A stretch of DNA of 64,000 nucleotides from Pyropia haitanensis (GCA_008729055.1 SDUX01000006.1:2778842-2842841), one strand, 5' to 3'. Positions 1 to 10,019 are shown, numbered from the stretch's first letter. Made by a program: numbers and translations. The notes: generated by a model not told the origin, from the letters alone.

Positions 1-493
1 GCCGCAGCCGCCGCCCCACCACCCGCGAGGAGCGCGTCGCGCGGCTCGACACGCGCCCACTGGTGCTCGAGCGGGACCGTCCGGTCGGTCAGCCCCGCCG
101 CCACCGCCGCCGGCAGCGACCGCACCAGCGCCGGCGGCAGCCTGACGGCCCGGCACAGCCGCCGCAGGGACCCGCCATGGGGCGGCGCGGCGAGCGCGGC
201 GGCCAGCCGCGGCGAGCGGGCGACTGTGCGGGTAGACGCATGGCCACCGCCGGGGACAAAGGTCGGAGCCGCCGGCGATGGTGGCGGTGCTGGTGCCAGT
301 GGTGGAGGTAGTGGCGGTGGTGCCTGCGGTGCGGACAGGGACGTGCCTGGGGGTGGCCTGCGCTGTGCCCCGAGGCGGCGTGAGGCGCCCCTCGGGGACC
401 CGCCGGTGGCGGTCGACAGCGCCCATGACGGGGCACGTCGGACGGGAACGGTGGCGGCGGAGGAGCCCCGCGGTCCGGTGGACGCTGCAGGAC
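1..493 (-). CDS. Partial minus-strand gene running off the left edge (product unknown)
   Basis: I read this as the internal part of a gene whose end lies beyond base 1. On the minus strand one frame stays open from about 493 to 1. Its lower part looks like real protein rather than repeat: a Leu/Arg/Ala-rich helix (SLRRLCRAVRLPPALV) is followed by TDRTVPLEHQWARVEPRD. The upper part is Pro/Ala-rich. A stop lies just above 500, and a CAG acceptor-like site at 494-496 would start an exon there; no ATG was found in this frame. I do not recognise the family. The opposite strand is also open, so the choice of strand rests on amino-acid composition alone. Confidence 0.35.
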
Positions 494-590
494 GCTGAGA
501 CAGCGCTCATCTTGCACACCTGTTCCACGCGGACCTCGGGGCGTCTCCACCGTCTCGCATCCTCGCCGACGAGCCATATCTTGGGTAATT

Positions 591-628
591 AGAGAGTTTT
601 TACTGCGCGTCCGTGAGATCGTTTGTGA
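591..628 (+). repeat. Left terminal inverted repeat of element A
   Basis: This 38-bp end matches the reverse complement of 1621-1658, apart from about four bases after the TTTTTAC block. Confidence 0.8.
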
Positions 629-686
629 GAACGATTCAGCTGTAATGGGTTGTCAGCCACGGCGAGGCGAACCAAGCGTCACACTG

Positions 687-724
687 GTTTTTACAACGCG
701 ACCGTGAGATCTCTTTGTGAGAAC
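687..724 (+). repeat. Subterminal direct copy of the element A end
   Basis: GTTTTTAC, then CCGTGAGATC and TTTGTGAGAAC, repeat the order of the left terminus about 92 bases further in. Subterminal copies of this kind often serve as extra transposase-binding sites; that role is inferred. Confidence 0.65.
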
Positions 725-745
725 TCCTTGGAATGAGGATTGCCT

Positions 746-1252
746 TCAATTTCTCCGCACGCTGGGCCCCCGCCGGCCCCACCCCTCATGCGCGCGCAGG
801 GCCTCCGCAGCGTCCACCATATCCGCTAACAGCTTGTCCCGCTCGGAGGTATCTTCCTCTTCCCCCGTCCGACGCGCCTTCTTCTTGTCCTCCCTGGAGA
901 ACTGCGACGAGATTGTGGCAAAGTGGTCAAGCAGGTTTTTACCAGATGTCTTGAACGCTGCCTGCGGGTGCTTGTTGAACGCGTCGGCTGCGTCCTCAAA
1001 GCGCTTGAGCCGCTGACCTCGGGGCGCGACGTGAGCAGAGCTCGTTAAGATAGCCTTGAGCGCCAACACGTCTTGATCAGTTGACCATGCTCGGCGCTTG
1101 CCTTTGCTTGCAGGAGGAGTTGAGGTGGCCACGTCGCTAACGTCATTTCCGCTGCGGGAGGGAGGAGATGGAGACGGTGCAGGTGGGGACGGCTCTTGCG
1201 CGGCCGGCGCCGTGCGAGGCGTACCGGCAGATTCGTCATCGATGGTCGCCAT
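746..1252 (-). CDS. Myb/SANT-like DNA-binding protein inside element A
   Basis: The 168-residue product starts at the ATG at 1252 (MATIDDESAG). Its N-terminal third is Ser/Pro-rich and probably disordered. It is followed by a basic patch (KGKRRAWSTDQD) opening a helical domain with the spaced Trp and Phe residues and charged helices of trihelix/Myb-like domains (LKRFEDAADAFN, KNLLDHFATISSQF). The tail is Lys/Glu-rich and helical. The ORF occupies most of the interior of a TIR element, which is where PIF/Harbinger elements carry a Myb-like ORF that works with the transposase. The frame is open further upstream to 1465, but that extension is Arg/Pro-rich and less convincing. A domesticated host gene is possible but less likely given the flanking TIRs. 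Confidence 0.6.
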   Translation of the reverse strand: MATIDDESAGTPRTAPAAQEPSPPAPSPSPPSRSGNDVSDVATSTPPASKGKRRAWSTDQDVLALKAILTSSAHVAPRGQRLKRFEDAADAFNKHPQAAFKTSGKNLLDHFATISSQFSREDKKKARRTGEEEDTSERDKLLADMVDAAEALRAHEGWGRRGPSVRRN

Positions 1253-1509
1253 ATCGCAGGGGAAAAACGTGCGCGGGCCCGTGACAGCGCGACGGCAGGG
1301 CAGAGGGACTCGAAGCCTAGGCGCGGAGGGTAAGCGCTGCGTGGAGCACAGCAGGGTGCTGGCATGGACCGGCGCAGAAGAGCGCGGGACAGCGCCACAA
1401 GAGGCTGGCCCGGGGCGGCGCAGCCCACAGAGTAAGTGTACAACAAATGCCCTCTCAGGCGACACGTGTGCAACTTAGGGCAGTCTAAGAGATTTCACAA
1501 ATACTCTCG

Positions 1510-1543
1510 GTCCGTGACAACTCACGCCGTTCTTGTCACGGAC
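1510..1543. repeat. Hairpin near the right end of element A
   Basis: An 11-bp perfect stem (GTCCGTGACAA / TTGTCACGGAC) has a 12-base loop. The stem contains the CCGTGA core of the terminal repeat, so it may be an internal copy of the end in both orientations. Confidence 0.7.
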
Positions 1544-1620
1544 TCATCTCACGTGAGATCTCTGTGAGATCGTTTTGGAGGTAGTAGCCCCCTTTCTGTA
1601 AAGAATGTGGTGCCACGTTG

Positions 1621-1658
1621 TCACAAACGATCTCACGGACGGGTTGTAAAAACTCTCT
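1621..1658 (-). repeat. Right terminal inverted repeat of element A
   Basis: The reverse complement reads AGAGAGTTTTTACAACCCG and continues as the left end does. ATT follows immediately at 1659. Confidence 0.8.
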
Positions 1659-1696
1659 ATTGTCGGCCGTTCACTAGTGTCTATTCTACCGGAGAT

Positions 1697-1736
1697 GAGG
1701 ATCAAATGATCCTCACCTGAGGATCATTTGATCCTC
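1697..1736. repeat. Paired hairpins at the left end of element B
   Basis: Two stems lie side by side: GAGGATCA-AA-TGATCCTC and GAGGATCA-TT-TGATCCTC. The same motif recurs inverted at 3173-3205, so the arrangement is mirrored at both ends. Confidence 0.85.
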
Positions 1737-2735
1737 GCCTGACCTGACCAGAAATCGTCGATTCCATGCATCTGAGAGGGTTTTTTGTCCTCCACCAGGC
1801 TACGAAGAGCTACAGACACAGCGTGAGGGGAGGCCGCGGCGACCGGCGGCCGCGGCGCCGTTCGCAGCGCCGGCGAAGACGACCGCAAAGGCGACGCCGG
1901 GGGCGCCACGAGAGGGGCGGCAGGCAGAGGCCCCGCCACGGCGGCCAGCGCGCCCGGCGCAGCAAGCGCAGGTGCGCCCAGACCGGGCGCCCCAAACGAC
2001 GGCCGCGCCAAGGCCAGCACCACAGTCCCCTGCCCGGTGCCGGAAGGGCGCCAAACATGGGCGCCCGCGGCGCCCCCGCCGGCGGAGGCGTCGGAGTTGC
2101 GCCCCCCCCCCGCCGCGGCGGCGTCGTCGCCGGCACAGCCGCCGTCACCTGTGCCGCCTCCGACCCCTACGCCGGCTTCGACGGCGACGGCTGCGCGACG
2201 GAGGAGGCGGAGGCGATGGCGCCTCCGCCGGCGGCCACATCCCCACCCCGTCCCCCTTTGCCGTCGCCGGCGGCGGCAGGAACGACAAAAAGGGCGAGAA
2301 GACCGCCGGCGGGAAGGGCGACGGCCCTCCCCACTTACCGGCCGCCGGTGAGACCAACTCCCGGCAGCTGCTACCGCGGCCGCTGCCGGCGGGCGCCGGC
2401 GACGCTGCCGCGCGCGACGGCGCCCCGCCGTTGCCGCTGCCGCTGCCGCTGCCGCTGCCGCTGCCGCTGCCGCCGGCGGCGGCAACGCTGCCCTCGGACG
2501 CCGCCGCGGGGGGCGTGCCGCCACAGCGGAATCCCCCCAGCAGGGCCCCCGCAAAGGGCCCCACCCCGGGGGTGGCCGCCCCGCCGCGCAGGCGCACCCC
2601 AAAGGGCGTCCCATACGTCGAGGGGGTGGCCTCAAACAGCGGCGCCGCCACCACCCCGCCGCCGCCGCCCGCCGTCGGCGTGCCGCCACTGGGGGCGCCG
2701 CCGCCCGCCGGGGCGGCGCTCGACCCCGCCCGCAC
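1724..2735 (-). CDS. Possible low-complexity protein inside element B
   Basis: The minus strand ends in a convincing C terminus (VALRSLVEDKKPSQMHGIDDFW) stopping at 1724. Another minus frame, starting at 2735, gives a Gly/Ser/Pro-rich protein containing TPSTYGTPFGVRLRGG. Joining them needs one frame change near 2100-2150, next to a C run at 2103-2111. The (GCCGCT)n stretch at 2435-2475 encodes Ser-Gly repeats. I cannot name a family. The plus strand is open over the same interval, and the segment may be captured host sequence rather than an element gene. Confidence 0.28.
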
Positions 2736-3172
2736 CGGCGTCTGGGGGGTGTCCTCCGCCGGCGGGGCACCCGCCGCCGCCGTGGCGCGGGTTTGGGCAG
2801 AGGGGAAGACCTGTCAAGGAGGAGGAGGAAACTGGCAACCGTTCAGCTGAGGGGGCCTGTCCCGTCGTCGTCCCCCCTTTCTGCGCTCGGCCCTGGTGTG
2901 CGGAACCCGCACGCGCCAGGCTCTCTCTGCTTCTGTGCGTCCGCGGCACGCGGCGGGCGCGCAAGACCTGGCACAGTGTGCCGCGGGCGGCGATCCCAGG
3001 TGCAGCGCAGCCGGCCCGGGTACTCGACAAAAAGCGCGCCAAACTCATCTTCTGCTCAGGCTTGCATGCACCCAAGCTCCCCCAAGGGCAAAGAGACGGC
3101 GCTGAGTTCGTTTCTGGCCTCAGAAAAGGCGGCAGGTGGCGGGAAATAGAAGAAAACAGACACTGAAAAACC

Positions 3173-3205
3173 GGATCATTTGATCCGAAAAGGATCAAAT
3201 GATCC
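3173..3205. repeat. Paired hairpins at the right end of element B
   Basis: GGATCATTTGATCC and GGATCAAATGATCC are separated by five bases and mirror the left-end pair. Confidence 0.85.
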
Positions 3206-3415
3206 GGTCGGTAGAATAGACACTAGATGGTTAGGTGCCGACCTTTCCCGGGAACCTTTCCCGAGCGGGTCGGACATTTCCCGAGGGGGTCTAACCTGTA
3301 GTTCGTCTGCTACACCCAGCCACGCTCCCGTTCTCTCCCTTCAACCTGCCCACGATTCTCACCCCCCCCCCCTTCTTCCCCCTCCCCGTCCACACCCTCT
3401 CCGTGTCTGCCCGCC

Positions 3416-4380
3416 ATGGGCTCTGTCCCCCCCCCTCCCTCCCCCCTGCCCCCCCCCACCCACCTGTTTGTGTACGGCACCCTCCGGCCAGCCTACGCGC
3501 GCATGGCGGGCTCGTCGGCGGCCATGACGCCGCCGACGGCGCTGCATGACGCGGGCCGCCACGTTGGCGAGGCCGCCCTTGATGGTAGGTTTGAGGTGGG
3601 GGCGAATCGCTTTGGGGGTGGGGGGGGGGGGGGGGGAGGAGGGAGGGCGCGCGGCGTACGCTCGTTGCTGCTCACCGCCGCCGCCGCCGCCGCTGCCGCT
3701 GCCGCCGTTCCGCCCCGCGGCTGTGTGGACAGGCTCTCCGTGGAAGGGGGCGCCCACCTGCACCCGTCGCGGCCGTCACACTGACGCCTTTTTTGCCACT
3801 CGCGCATCCCGCGTGTACCGCCTCCCCCCCTATCCCGCCCCCCCCGCCACGCCGGCCGCCGCGGCCCGCAGGCTACGCACTCCTCCACCTGGGCGCGTAC
3901 CCCGCCATCGTGGCGGCCCCCCCCCCCGCCCGCGTCATTGGTGACGTCTACGCGCTGCCGTCGCCGCCGCCGCCGGGGCTGTGGGCCACCCTCGACGCGT
4001 ATGAGGGGATTGGGCCCGACGAGCCGGAGCCGCACGAGTACACGCGCGTCGCGGCGGTGGTCACCCTCACTGGCGGCGGCGGCGGCGGTCTCGGCGGTGG
4101 CGGTGACGGTACGGGCGGTGGCAGTGGTGACGGCGGCGGCGGCGGCGGCGGTGGCGGCGACGGTGGCGGCGGCGGCGGCGGCGGCGGCGGTGAGCGCCTG
4201 CGCGTGTGGATTTACACGTACGCGTGGCCGACGCCGGGGGGGGTGGTCGTGCCGGGCGGCGACTGGCTCGCCTGGGTCGCCGCCCGCGCCGCGCACGGCG
4301 GCGGGCCCGAGGCCTCCCCTCGGCGGCTGGGGGCGGCGGAGGGGGGGGGCGACGCCGGGGGGGGTGGCGATAGGGACTAA
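3416..4380 (+). CDS. Gamma-glutamylcyclotransferase/AIG2-like protein, one intron
   Basis: Exon 1 is 3416-3584 and exon 2 is 3872-4380; the intron has a GTAGGT donor and a GCAG acceptor, giving about 225 residues. The start of the GGCT fold is explicit: THLFVYGTLRP at residues 16-26. After splicing come GYALLHLGAYPAIV, then GDVYALP and LWATLDAYEG, where the Glu of DAYEG (about residue 101) sits at the catalytic acid position of this family, then EYTRVAAVV. Members act on gamma-glutamyl or gamma-glutamylamine peptides in glutathione turnover; plant AIG2-like members are less defined. A Gly-rich insert of about 40 residues, encoded by GGC repeats (4070-4192), separates VAAVV from the final strand WIYTYAWP. 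The intron holds a G run near 3617-3637. Fold assignment is solid; exact substrate is unknown. Confidence 0.8.
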
Positions 4381-5587
4381 GGAGGCGTGCCCCGTCGCCC
4401 GCCTTCTCCGCCCACTCGTCTACATGCCCCTCTCCCCGCTCCCTCCTGCTCCCGCCGGCCTCGCTGCTGTGGCGGGCGTCTGGTGCCTACTGCGGGCGGC
4501 GCGGATGGACGGCGGCCGCGGCGGACGACGGCAGCGAGCGGCGACCGTGGCTGAACTGGCAGGCAGCCGGGTGGGGGCGACGAGCGGCCGATCCATGGCG
4601 CCGCCTCCGCTTCTCCCCCCTCACGCTGCACCTTCCCTCTCGTCCGCCACCTGTTCCAGCCTCTGGCGTCGCCAGCGGCCGGGCGATAGCGCGGTGCCAG
4701 GCGGTGGAGGGGGGAGAGGAGCGCGGGCGGAGATGGTTGGGCGGCCGTGCCCCACTGGGCGCCCCTCCCCCCCCGCGTGGTCCCTGTTCTCAGCTATGCA
4801 CTCACACCGTGATGGCAGTGAGGTGGGGGGGCTGGGTGGGAGGGGGGGGATGCTGCCCTTCCCGCGGCCATCGTCACCGCTGCTGTGGCCGCCCGCCCTA
4901 CTGCGGGCGTGTGGCGATGGCATCCCCCACCCGCCGCCTCTGACTGCAGCGGCAGCGGCTACGCCGCCTGTACCCAGCGGGCGGCAGCGACGGCGGTGGA
5001 TAGGCGGGGCGCACCCCCACCCACCCTGCAGCGACGCCCGAACCCCCACGCTCCATCCCGTCCGCTCGCCCGCACTGCGGCTCCCTTGAATTTCCGGGGC
5101 CGTGGCGGCCGGGGCGTGCTCACACCCTCACAGGGCATCGCACGCTGACAGGCTGTGGGTGCGCCTCGGGCGGGGCGGGACGGGCGTTGGTATGGAGCAC
5201 AGGGGTGGCGGTATCACGACGCCCAGCCGTGACGGGTAGAGCGCACGCACTCGCCCTCCCCCCAGGCGCGCCACCAGCGGAGGTGGCCGACCGAACGGCC
5301 GGCCGCCGCGGCGGGAGGGGCGGCGGCCCGCGGCGGCGGGTGGGGCGGCCGCCGCCAGACCCAACGGTGCGACGGGGCAACGGCGGTGGCGGCTGCGGCG
5401 GCGACCGCCGCGTCACTGCCAGCGGGACGAAGTGCGGCGGGACGCGCGGGGCGGGGCGCGGCGGCGGGCGGGGCGGTCTGCCGGCGGGCGTTGCCGACGC
5501 CGGCGCGCGCGCCCGGCGCACGGTGGTTGCGGACGCTGCCGCGTCGCCGCCGGCGCTCGTAGCGCCGCGGACGGCCGCAACGCCCTC
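4381..5587. other. Intergenic, no defensible gene
   Basis: GC-rich sequence with several G/C runs. Overlapping frames on both strands are open but Arg/Pro/Gly-dominated, with no recognisable motif. It should hold the 3' end of the preceding gene. Confidence 0.5.
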
Positions 5588-5877
5588 CTGGTAGTGCGCC
5601 TCGCGCGCTGCGCCTGGCAGTTGATGACCTATGGGGAGTTCCAGGTCGGGAGTTCCAGGTCGGGGGCGGGGGGTTGACCTGCGCGGCACGGGGGGTAAGG
5701 GAGGGCGGGTGCCTGGTGTGAAAGGCCGGGGCGGCGCCTCTGGTAGCGCGCCTCGCGCACTGCGCCTGGCAGTTGATGACCTGTGAGGCGTTCCAGGTCG
5801 GGGACGAGGGGTTGACCTGCGCGGCACGGGGGGTAAGGAGGGCGGGTGCCTGGTGTGAAAGGCCGGGGCGGCGCCTC
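5588..5877. repeat. Tandem duplication, two units of about 140-150 bp
   Basis: Unit 1 (5588-5739) and unit 2 (5740-5877) share GCGCCTGGCAGTTGATGACC, then GTTCCAGGTCGGG, GGTTGACCTGCGCGGCACGG and GGTGCCTGGTGTGAAAGGCC. Unit 1 carries an extra internal copy of GAGTTCCAGGTCGG, which accounts for most of the length difference. On the minus strand the units would encode Pro/Arg/Thr repeats, but I do not think they are coding. Confidence 0.85.
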
Positions 5878-6498
5878 TGGCGCTGCGGCTTCCGCTGGTC
5901 GTGCCCGTGGCGGTGGTCCCACACCCAGTTGGACAGCGCCTGTCGGCGGGCATGGGACTCTGCAAAGTAGCGTGCAGCACGGCAGACAGAGACGCATGCC
6001 AGTCTATGGGCGCACACGGACGTCTGCTCCCCGCGGTGCAGACGGGTCGGGCCACGGCTCTCTCCGCCGCCACTCTGGCCTCACGTGCCGGTTGACCGCA
6101 GTTGTCCACCAATGAGATGCGCCCGTTCTGGCCCAGAGGACGCGGCCTGGTCGACGGTGCGCGCCGCAGCGCTGCACCTTGCGGCTGGCCCTCCCCACGC
6201 CGTCAACGCTGCCACTGCAGCTGTGGTGACTCCACCTCTGCAGCCGCAGCGGCCGTGCCTCTGTCGCTGCCTGTCGCTGCGCCCTCGTTGCGGCGTGTGT
6301 GCACACCACCGCCAAGCCACGCGCCTCCACCCTCCTCGACCTCCCCCCCCCCCCCCCCGCCCTCGCTCCGGCCCCCGTCCGACCTCTTGACCCTGCATCC
6401 CGCCGCGGCGTGCGCGGCTACACCAGCGCCGCCGCGGGTCGGCCCGCGGCGCCCCCCCCCGCGCCCGCCGCGACCGCCCGGCCGCCGCCGCGGCCGCC
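5878..6498. other. Intergenic, upstream of the plastid-type gene
   Basis: No motif-bearing ORF. A pyrimidine-rich stretch with C runs (6345-6358) leads to the next start codon. Confidence 0.45.
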
Positions 6499-7207
6499 AT
6501 GCCGCCCGCCGCGTTTGTCACCCCGCTGCGCGCGTCGCCGCTGCGCGCCGCCGGCGGTGGCGGCGGCGGCGGCCGCTGCGCCACCCGCCGCCCGCCGTTG
6601 GCGGGCGCCGCCGCGGGCGTCGTCGGCCGCCGCCGCCGCGCGGCGCCGCGCATGGAGGGGGGGGGGGGGAGGAGGAGAGTGTGGAGGCCCGCCGCGCACG
6701 CTTCAAGGTACGTGCGTCGAGTGTGGGGGGCGGCGTAGGGCGGGGGGGGTGTTGCGGGCTTGCGGAGGTCGAGGCTGCCTCTCGCTGTTGGCGGGAGCGA
6801 CCGAGGTTTTTTTGGTGGTGCCCGATGCCTTGGCGGCGAGCGTCCGTCCAGCTCCTGACGTTCCGTACTGGGATGGTGACGTGCTGAAGACGCTGCGGGC
6901 GGCCGCCACGGTCTCGCCGCGTTCCCCCCCCCCTCATCTCACCCCCCCCGCCCCCACCCCCCCCCCCCTGCCGACGCAGGTGACGACGCTGCGCGAGGAC
7001 CCGCTGACGCGGCGGGTGTCGGGCCCTAAAAAGTACTCCAAGGCGGCGACGTCCCAGCAGAACATGTCCTTCCTCGACGCGTGGGCGACCAAGAATGGCG
7101 GCGTCGTCGTCGACGTGTGGTTCATCGTCGGGCTCCTCTTCCTCCTCACCCCCTTTGCGGTGCTCGGCTGGGGGCTGACGACGGGTGTCATCCCGGGGCT
7201 GGTGTGA
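6499..7207 (+). CDS. Probable plastid-targeted single-helix membrane protein, one intron, apparent frameshift
   Basis: The proposed start (MPPAAFVTPLRASPLRAAGG) opens with Phe within the first few residues and is rich in Ala, Arg and Ser, as red-algal plastid presequences are. A run of 13 G at 6657-6669 separates this frame from EEESVEARRARFK, which ends at a GTACGT donor (6708). Exon 2 starts at 6980 after CCGACGCAG: VTTLREDPLTRRVSGPKKYSKAATSQQN, then one hydrophobic span VDVWFIVGLLFLLTPFAVLGW and a short tail GLTTGVIPGLV. That gives about 145 residues with one membrane segment near the C terminus. I do not recognise the family; a small thylakoid or envelope protein is my inference. The intron is itself open in frame (VFLVVPDALAASVRP), so retention or an extra exon cannot be excluded. 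The shift is probably a miscounted homopolymer. Confidence 0.55.
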
Positions 7208-8434
7208 GAGGCGCCGGGGGGGGGGGGGGGGCGGGGGGTTGGGGGGGGGGGGGGGGGGCATGGCGGGCGGCGGTTGTGTGGGTTGGAGCGGCGCGGGTGG
7301 AGAGGACGCGGGGGGGGAACAGCCGCTTTGGCGTAGCTGCGCATGAATAGAGTCGTACGTTGGCGCCGCCGTTCCCAGACACGTGCGGTCGGGGACCCCC
7401 CCCGGCGCCAACCCCAGAGGGAAAAACCCCGCCACCGCCGCCACCCCCACCGCCGTCGACCGCCACGCGTGCGTCGTCACCACCAACGGCGGCGTCGGTC
7501 GTCGGGCTCCACAGCCGCGTCGGCCGTGGCGGCCGGCGGCGCGCCGCGTCGGCTGCCGCCGGCAGTGGCGGCTGTCCCCCCCCCCCAGGAGAGCGTGGCT
7601 CAGCTGCCGTGCCGCGCCCGCGACGGCGAGCCGACAGGCGGCCCGCGACGCGGGCGACGCGGGCGGCGGCGGCGCCGCACCGCGGCGTCGAGCGGGCGCG
7701 GCGGTATCCGGGAGCTGGGGGGGCCGCCGCGAGCGCCCGCCGGCCGCCGCGTCACCGGCCGCCGGCGGGTGGCGGGGTGGTGCCAGCGGCGGCCGCCGCC
7801 ACGGGGAGCGCTGCAAGCCGCCACGCCCACGGCGTGGCGCGGCCACCCATACCGTAGACGCGTGCGTCTGCCCCCGCGTCCGCCGTGGCCGACGCGGACC
7901 GGGCGGCGGCGCCCGGTCCAGCGGCTCGACGCCCAGCAGCAGCGACACGCGCCCCTCACCCCAGGTCTGCACGCTGGTCCCAGCAGTCACACCGTGTATC
8001 TGCCGCCGGCCGTCGGGGGTTGGCGGCACGGCCACGGCCGTCTCGGCCAGTGGCAACGCACCGGGCAGACACCTACTAGGGCGCCGCCAACCAGCGGGCG
8101 GCCGCCGCCGCCGCCGCCGCCGCCGCGGTGTCCCACCGACACGACGCGGCCGGCGGGCGCCAGCCCCCCCACCTCCGCCGCCACCCCCACCGCCGCCGAC
8201 GACGGGGCGGACGCGGCGGGGCGCACGCCCAGCGACCCGCGCGCGTCGACGCGGCTCGCGCACGCCGCGCACGTCTGCTGGCGCCCCCCCCTGGACGGGG
8301 GCGCCCCCTCGGCGCGGCCGCGTCGCGCCCCGCTCTCCCCCCCACACCCCCCGCCGCCGCCCGTGGCGCGCGCACCGGTGCGGCCCGCCGCCGCGGCGCG
8401 CGCGACCACCGCGACGGCACCACCGGTCGCGGCA

Positions 8435-8468
<34 letters not shown>

Positions 8469-8866
8469 CGGCGCCACCGGCGGTCATCCGCCGCGGCCAC
8501 CCCGCCAGTGTGGCCACACCGACGGCGGCGGGCCGCCACCAGCAACCCCTCCACGCCGACCGCCACGCGGGTGGACGCGCGCCCAGCGGGCGCCCACAGA
8601 GGGACCCGACGCGCTGCCGTGCGGGTCCCCCAGCGGCGCGGCGGCGCCGTGCCACCCCCCCCCCTCCCCCCCCGGCCACCACCCGTCTGCCGTGGCGGTT
8701 CCGCAACCCCCCCCCCCCCCACCGGCACGGAGCGCACTGGCGGCACGGTTGGCGGCACCGGCGCGGGCGGGTGCGCTCCGCGGCGGTCGGCCCGTGTGGG
8801 GGGGTAGGTTGGGGTGGCGGCGGCGGTGGCGGCGGCGGCGGTGGCGGTGGCGGTGACGGCGGTGGC

Positions 8867-8898
<32 letters not shown>

Positions 8899-8934
8899 GC
8901 GGGACGAGCGCGACGCGGGGGACGGCGGACAATG

Positions 8935-8968
<34 letters not shown>

Positions 8969-10019
8969 GCCGCGTGGCGGACGTCCACGGCCGCGGGGGG
9001 GGGCAGCGCGTGGGCGTCCCCGCGCACGCAGGGGGCGGCGGCGGGGAGGGGGGGAGGAGGGGGGGGGGGAAGGGGCGCCCGCGCCGGTGAGAGGGGGGGC
9101 GGGCGGAGGCGGCGTCGCCGCCGCCGCGGCGCGGGTGCCATTGGGGGGTGGCGGCGCGGCTGACGACGCCGACTGGGGGGGGCGGCGGCGGCGGCGGCGG
9201 CGGCGGCCGGCGTGGGCGCGGCCGCCACGGCGGGTGCCGCCGTGGCGGAGCGGCTGCTGCTGCTGGGGGGGGGGGGGGGGGGGTGGTGTGCACCGCGACG
9301 GGCGCGGGGGGGGGGGGGGGGGGGTGGCGGCGGCGTGGGCGGCGGCCGCGCCACGCGGCGGCTCGCCGCGGCCCGCCGCCGCGCAGCCGCGCGCGGCGGC
9401 CACGGCGGCCACGGCGGCGGCGGCACGCGGCAAACGGCCGCCGCCCCCCACACACGCGCGCGGCGGGCGCCGCCGCCGGCGCACCGTCGGCCGCCCACCG
9501 ATGCGCAAGGTGCAACAACCAAGAACGCCCGGAGGGTGTGGGTGGGCGTCCAGGGGGGAGCCACGCGCGCACGCGCGCGCGCTGTTTCCCCCCCCCCCCC
9601 CCCCGCCCCCTCTCTGTCACGCCCCCCCCCCCCCCCCCCCCCCACCGCGTCGGCCGCACCTACCACGACGCCGCCACACGCCGCCGACCGCACACGCGGT
9701 TGGTGACCCCCCTTCCCTCCCCCCCCCCCCCCTCCCCGCCCCGCTGCGTGCAGTGGACCGGGTGTGGGTGACAGCCGCAACGGTCGGGGCGGCCGACGCG
9801 GGCCGCGACGGGCGGCGGTTCCCGCGGAGCCACCGACGGGACCGCCGCGTGGAGAATCCACTAGTCAGGGCGCCCCGCGCGGGCGGGGCGGGAGCAACCC
9901 GCACCGCACGCACCCACCCTATAGCTATACCCCCCCACCACCGCCGCGTACGGGCAACGACGCCGCGGCGGCGGCCGCCGCCGCCCATCGGACCCCGCCC
10001 GCCCGCACCGCGGCGCGCG
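7208..10019. other. Long GC-rich low-complexity region with possible minus-strand coding fragments
   Basis: Dominated by GGC/GCC repeats and G or C runs; all frames stay open for long distances and give poly-Pro, poly-Ala or poly-Arg. Three short minus-strand stretches look more like protein: STRVAVGVEGLLVAA (about 8.5 kb), QTCAACASRVDARGSLGV (about 8.25 kb) and AETAVAVPPTPDGRRQIHGV (about 8.0 kb). They lie in different frames, with G/C runs between them. A broken or misread minus-strand gene is possible; I cannot set its ends or product. Confidence 0.3.

Larger units (their letters stand above)
591..1658. mobile_element. Terminal-inverted-repeat DNA element A (about 1.07 kb)
   Basis: The ends at 591-628 and 1621-1658 are inverted copies: both read AGAGAGTTTTTAC, then a few variable bases, then CGTCCGTGAGATCGTTTGTGA. 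The flanks are ATT on both sides (588-590 and 1659-1661), which fits a 3-bp target-site duplication. A second, direct copy of the left end lies at 687-724. The only ORF inside is a Myb/SANT-like protein on the minus strand, and no transposase is present. A Myb-like accessory ORF plus a 3-bp duplication is typical of PIF/Harbinger elements. I infer a non-autonomous or deleted member of that group, but the ends alone do not prove the superfamily. Its base composition is visibly less GC-rich than its surroundings. Confidence 0.72.
1674..3226. mobile_element. Terminal-inverted-repeat DNA element B (about 1.55 kb)
   Basis: A perfect 18-bp inverted repeat, CTAGTGTCTATTCTACCG, lies at 1674-1691 and 3209-3226. 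Just inside each end is a pair of small hairpins built on GGATCA/TGATCC (1697-1714 and 1719-1736; 3173-3186 and 3192-3205). Because CTAG is itself palindromic, the target duplication could be TA or the whole CTAG. TA would suggest Tc1/mariner-like insertion, but I see no transposase. The interior is GC-rich and low-complexity, unlike the AT-richer ends. The element begins only 15 bases after element A ends. Confidence 0.68.

Noticed and set aside
6518..9508. 996-codon ORF on the minus strand
   Set aside because: Nearly all poly-Pro, poly-Ala and poly-Arg from GCC/GGC repeats; it runs through the exon of the plastid-type gene on the other strand.
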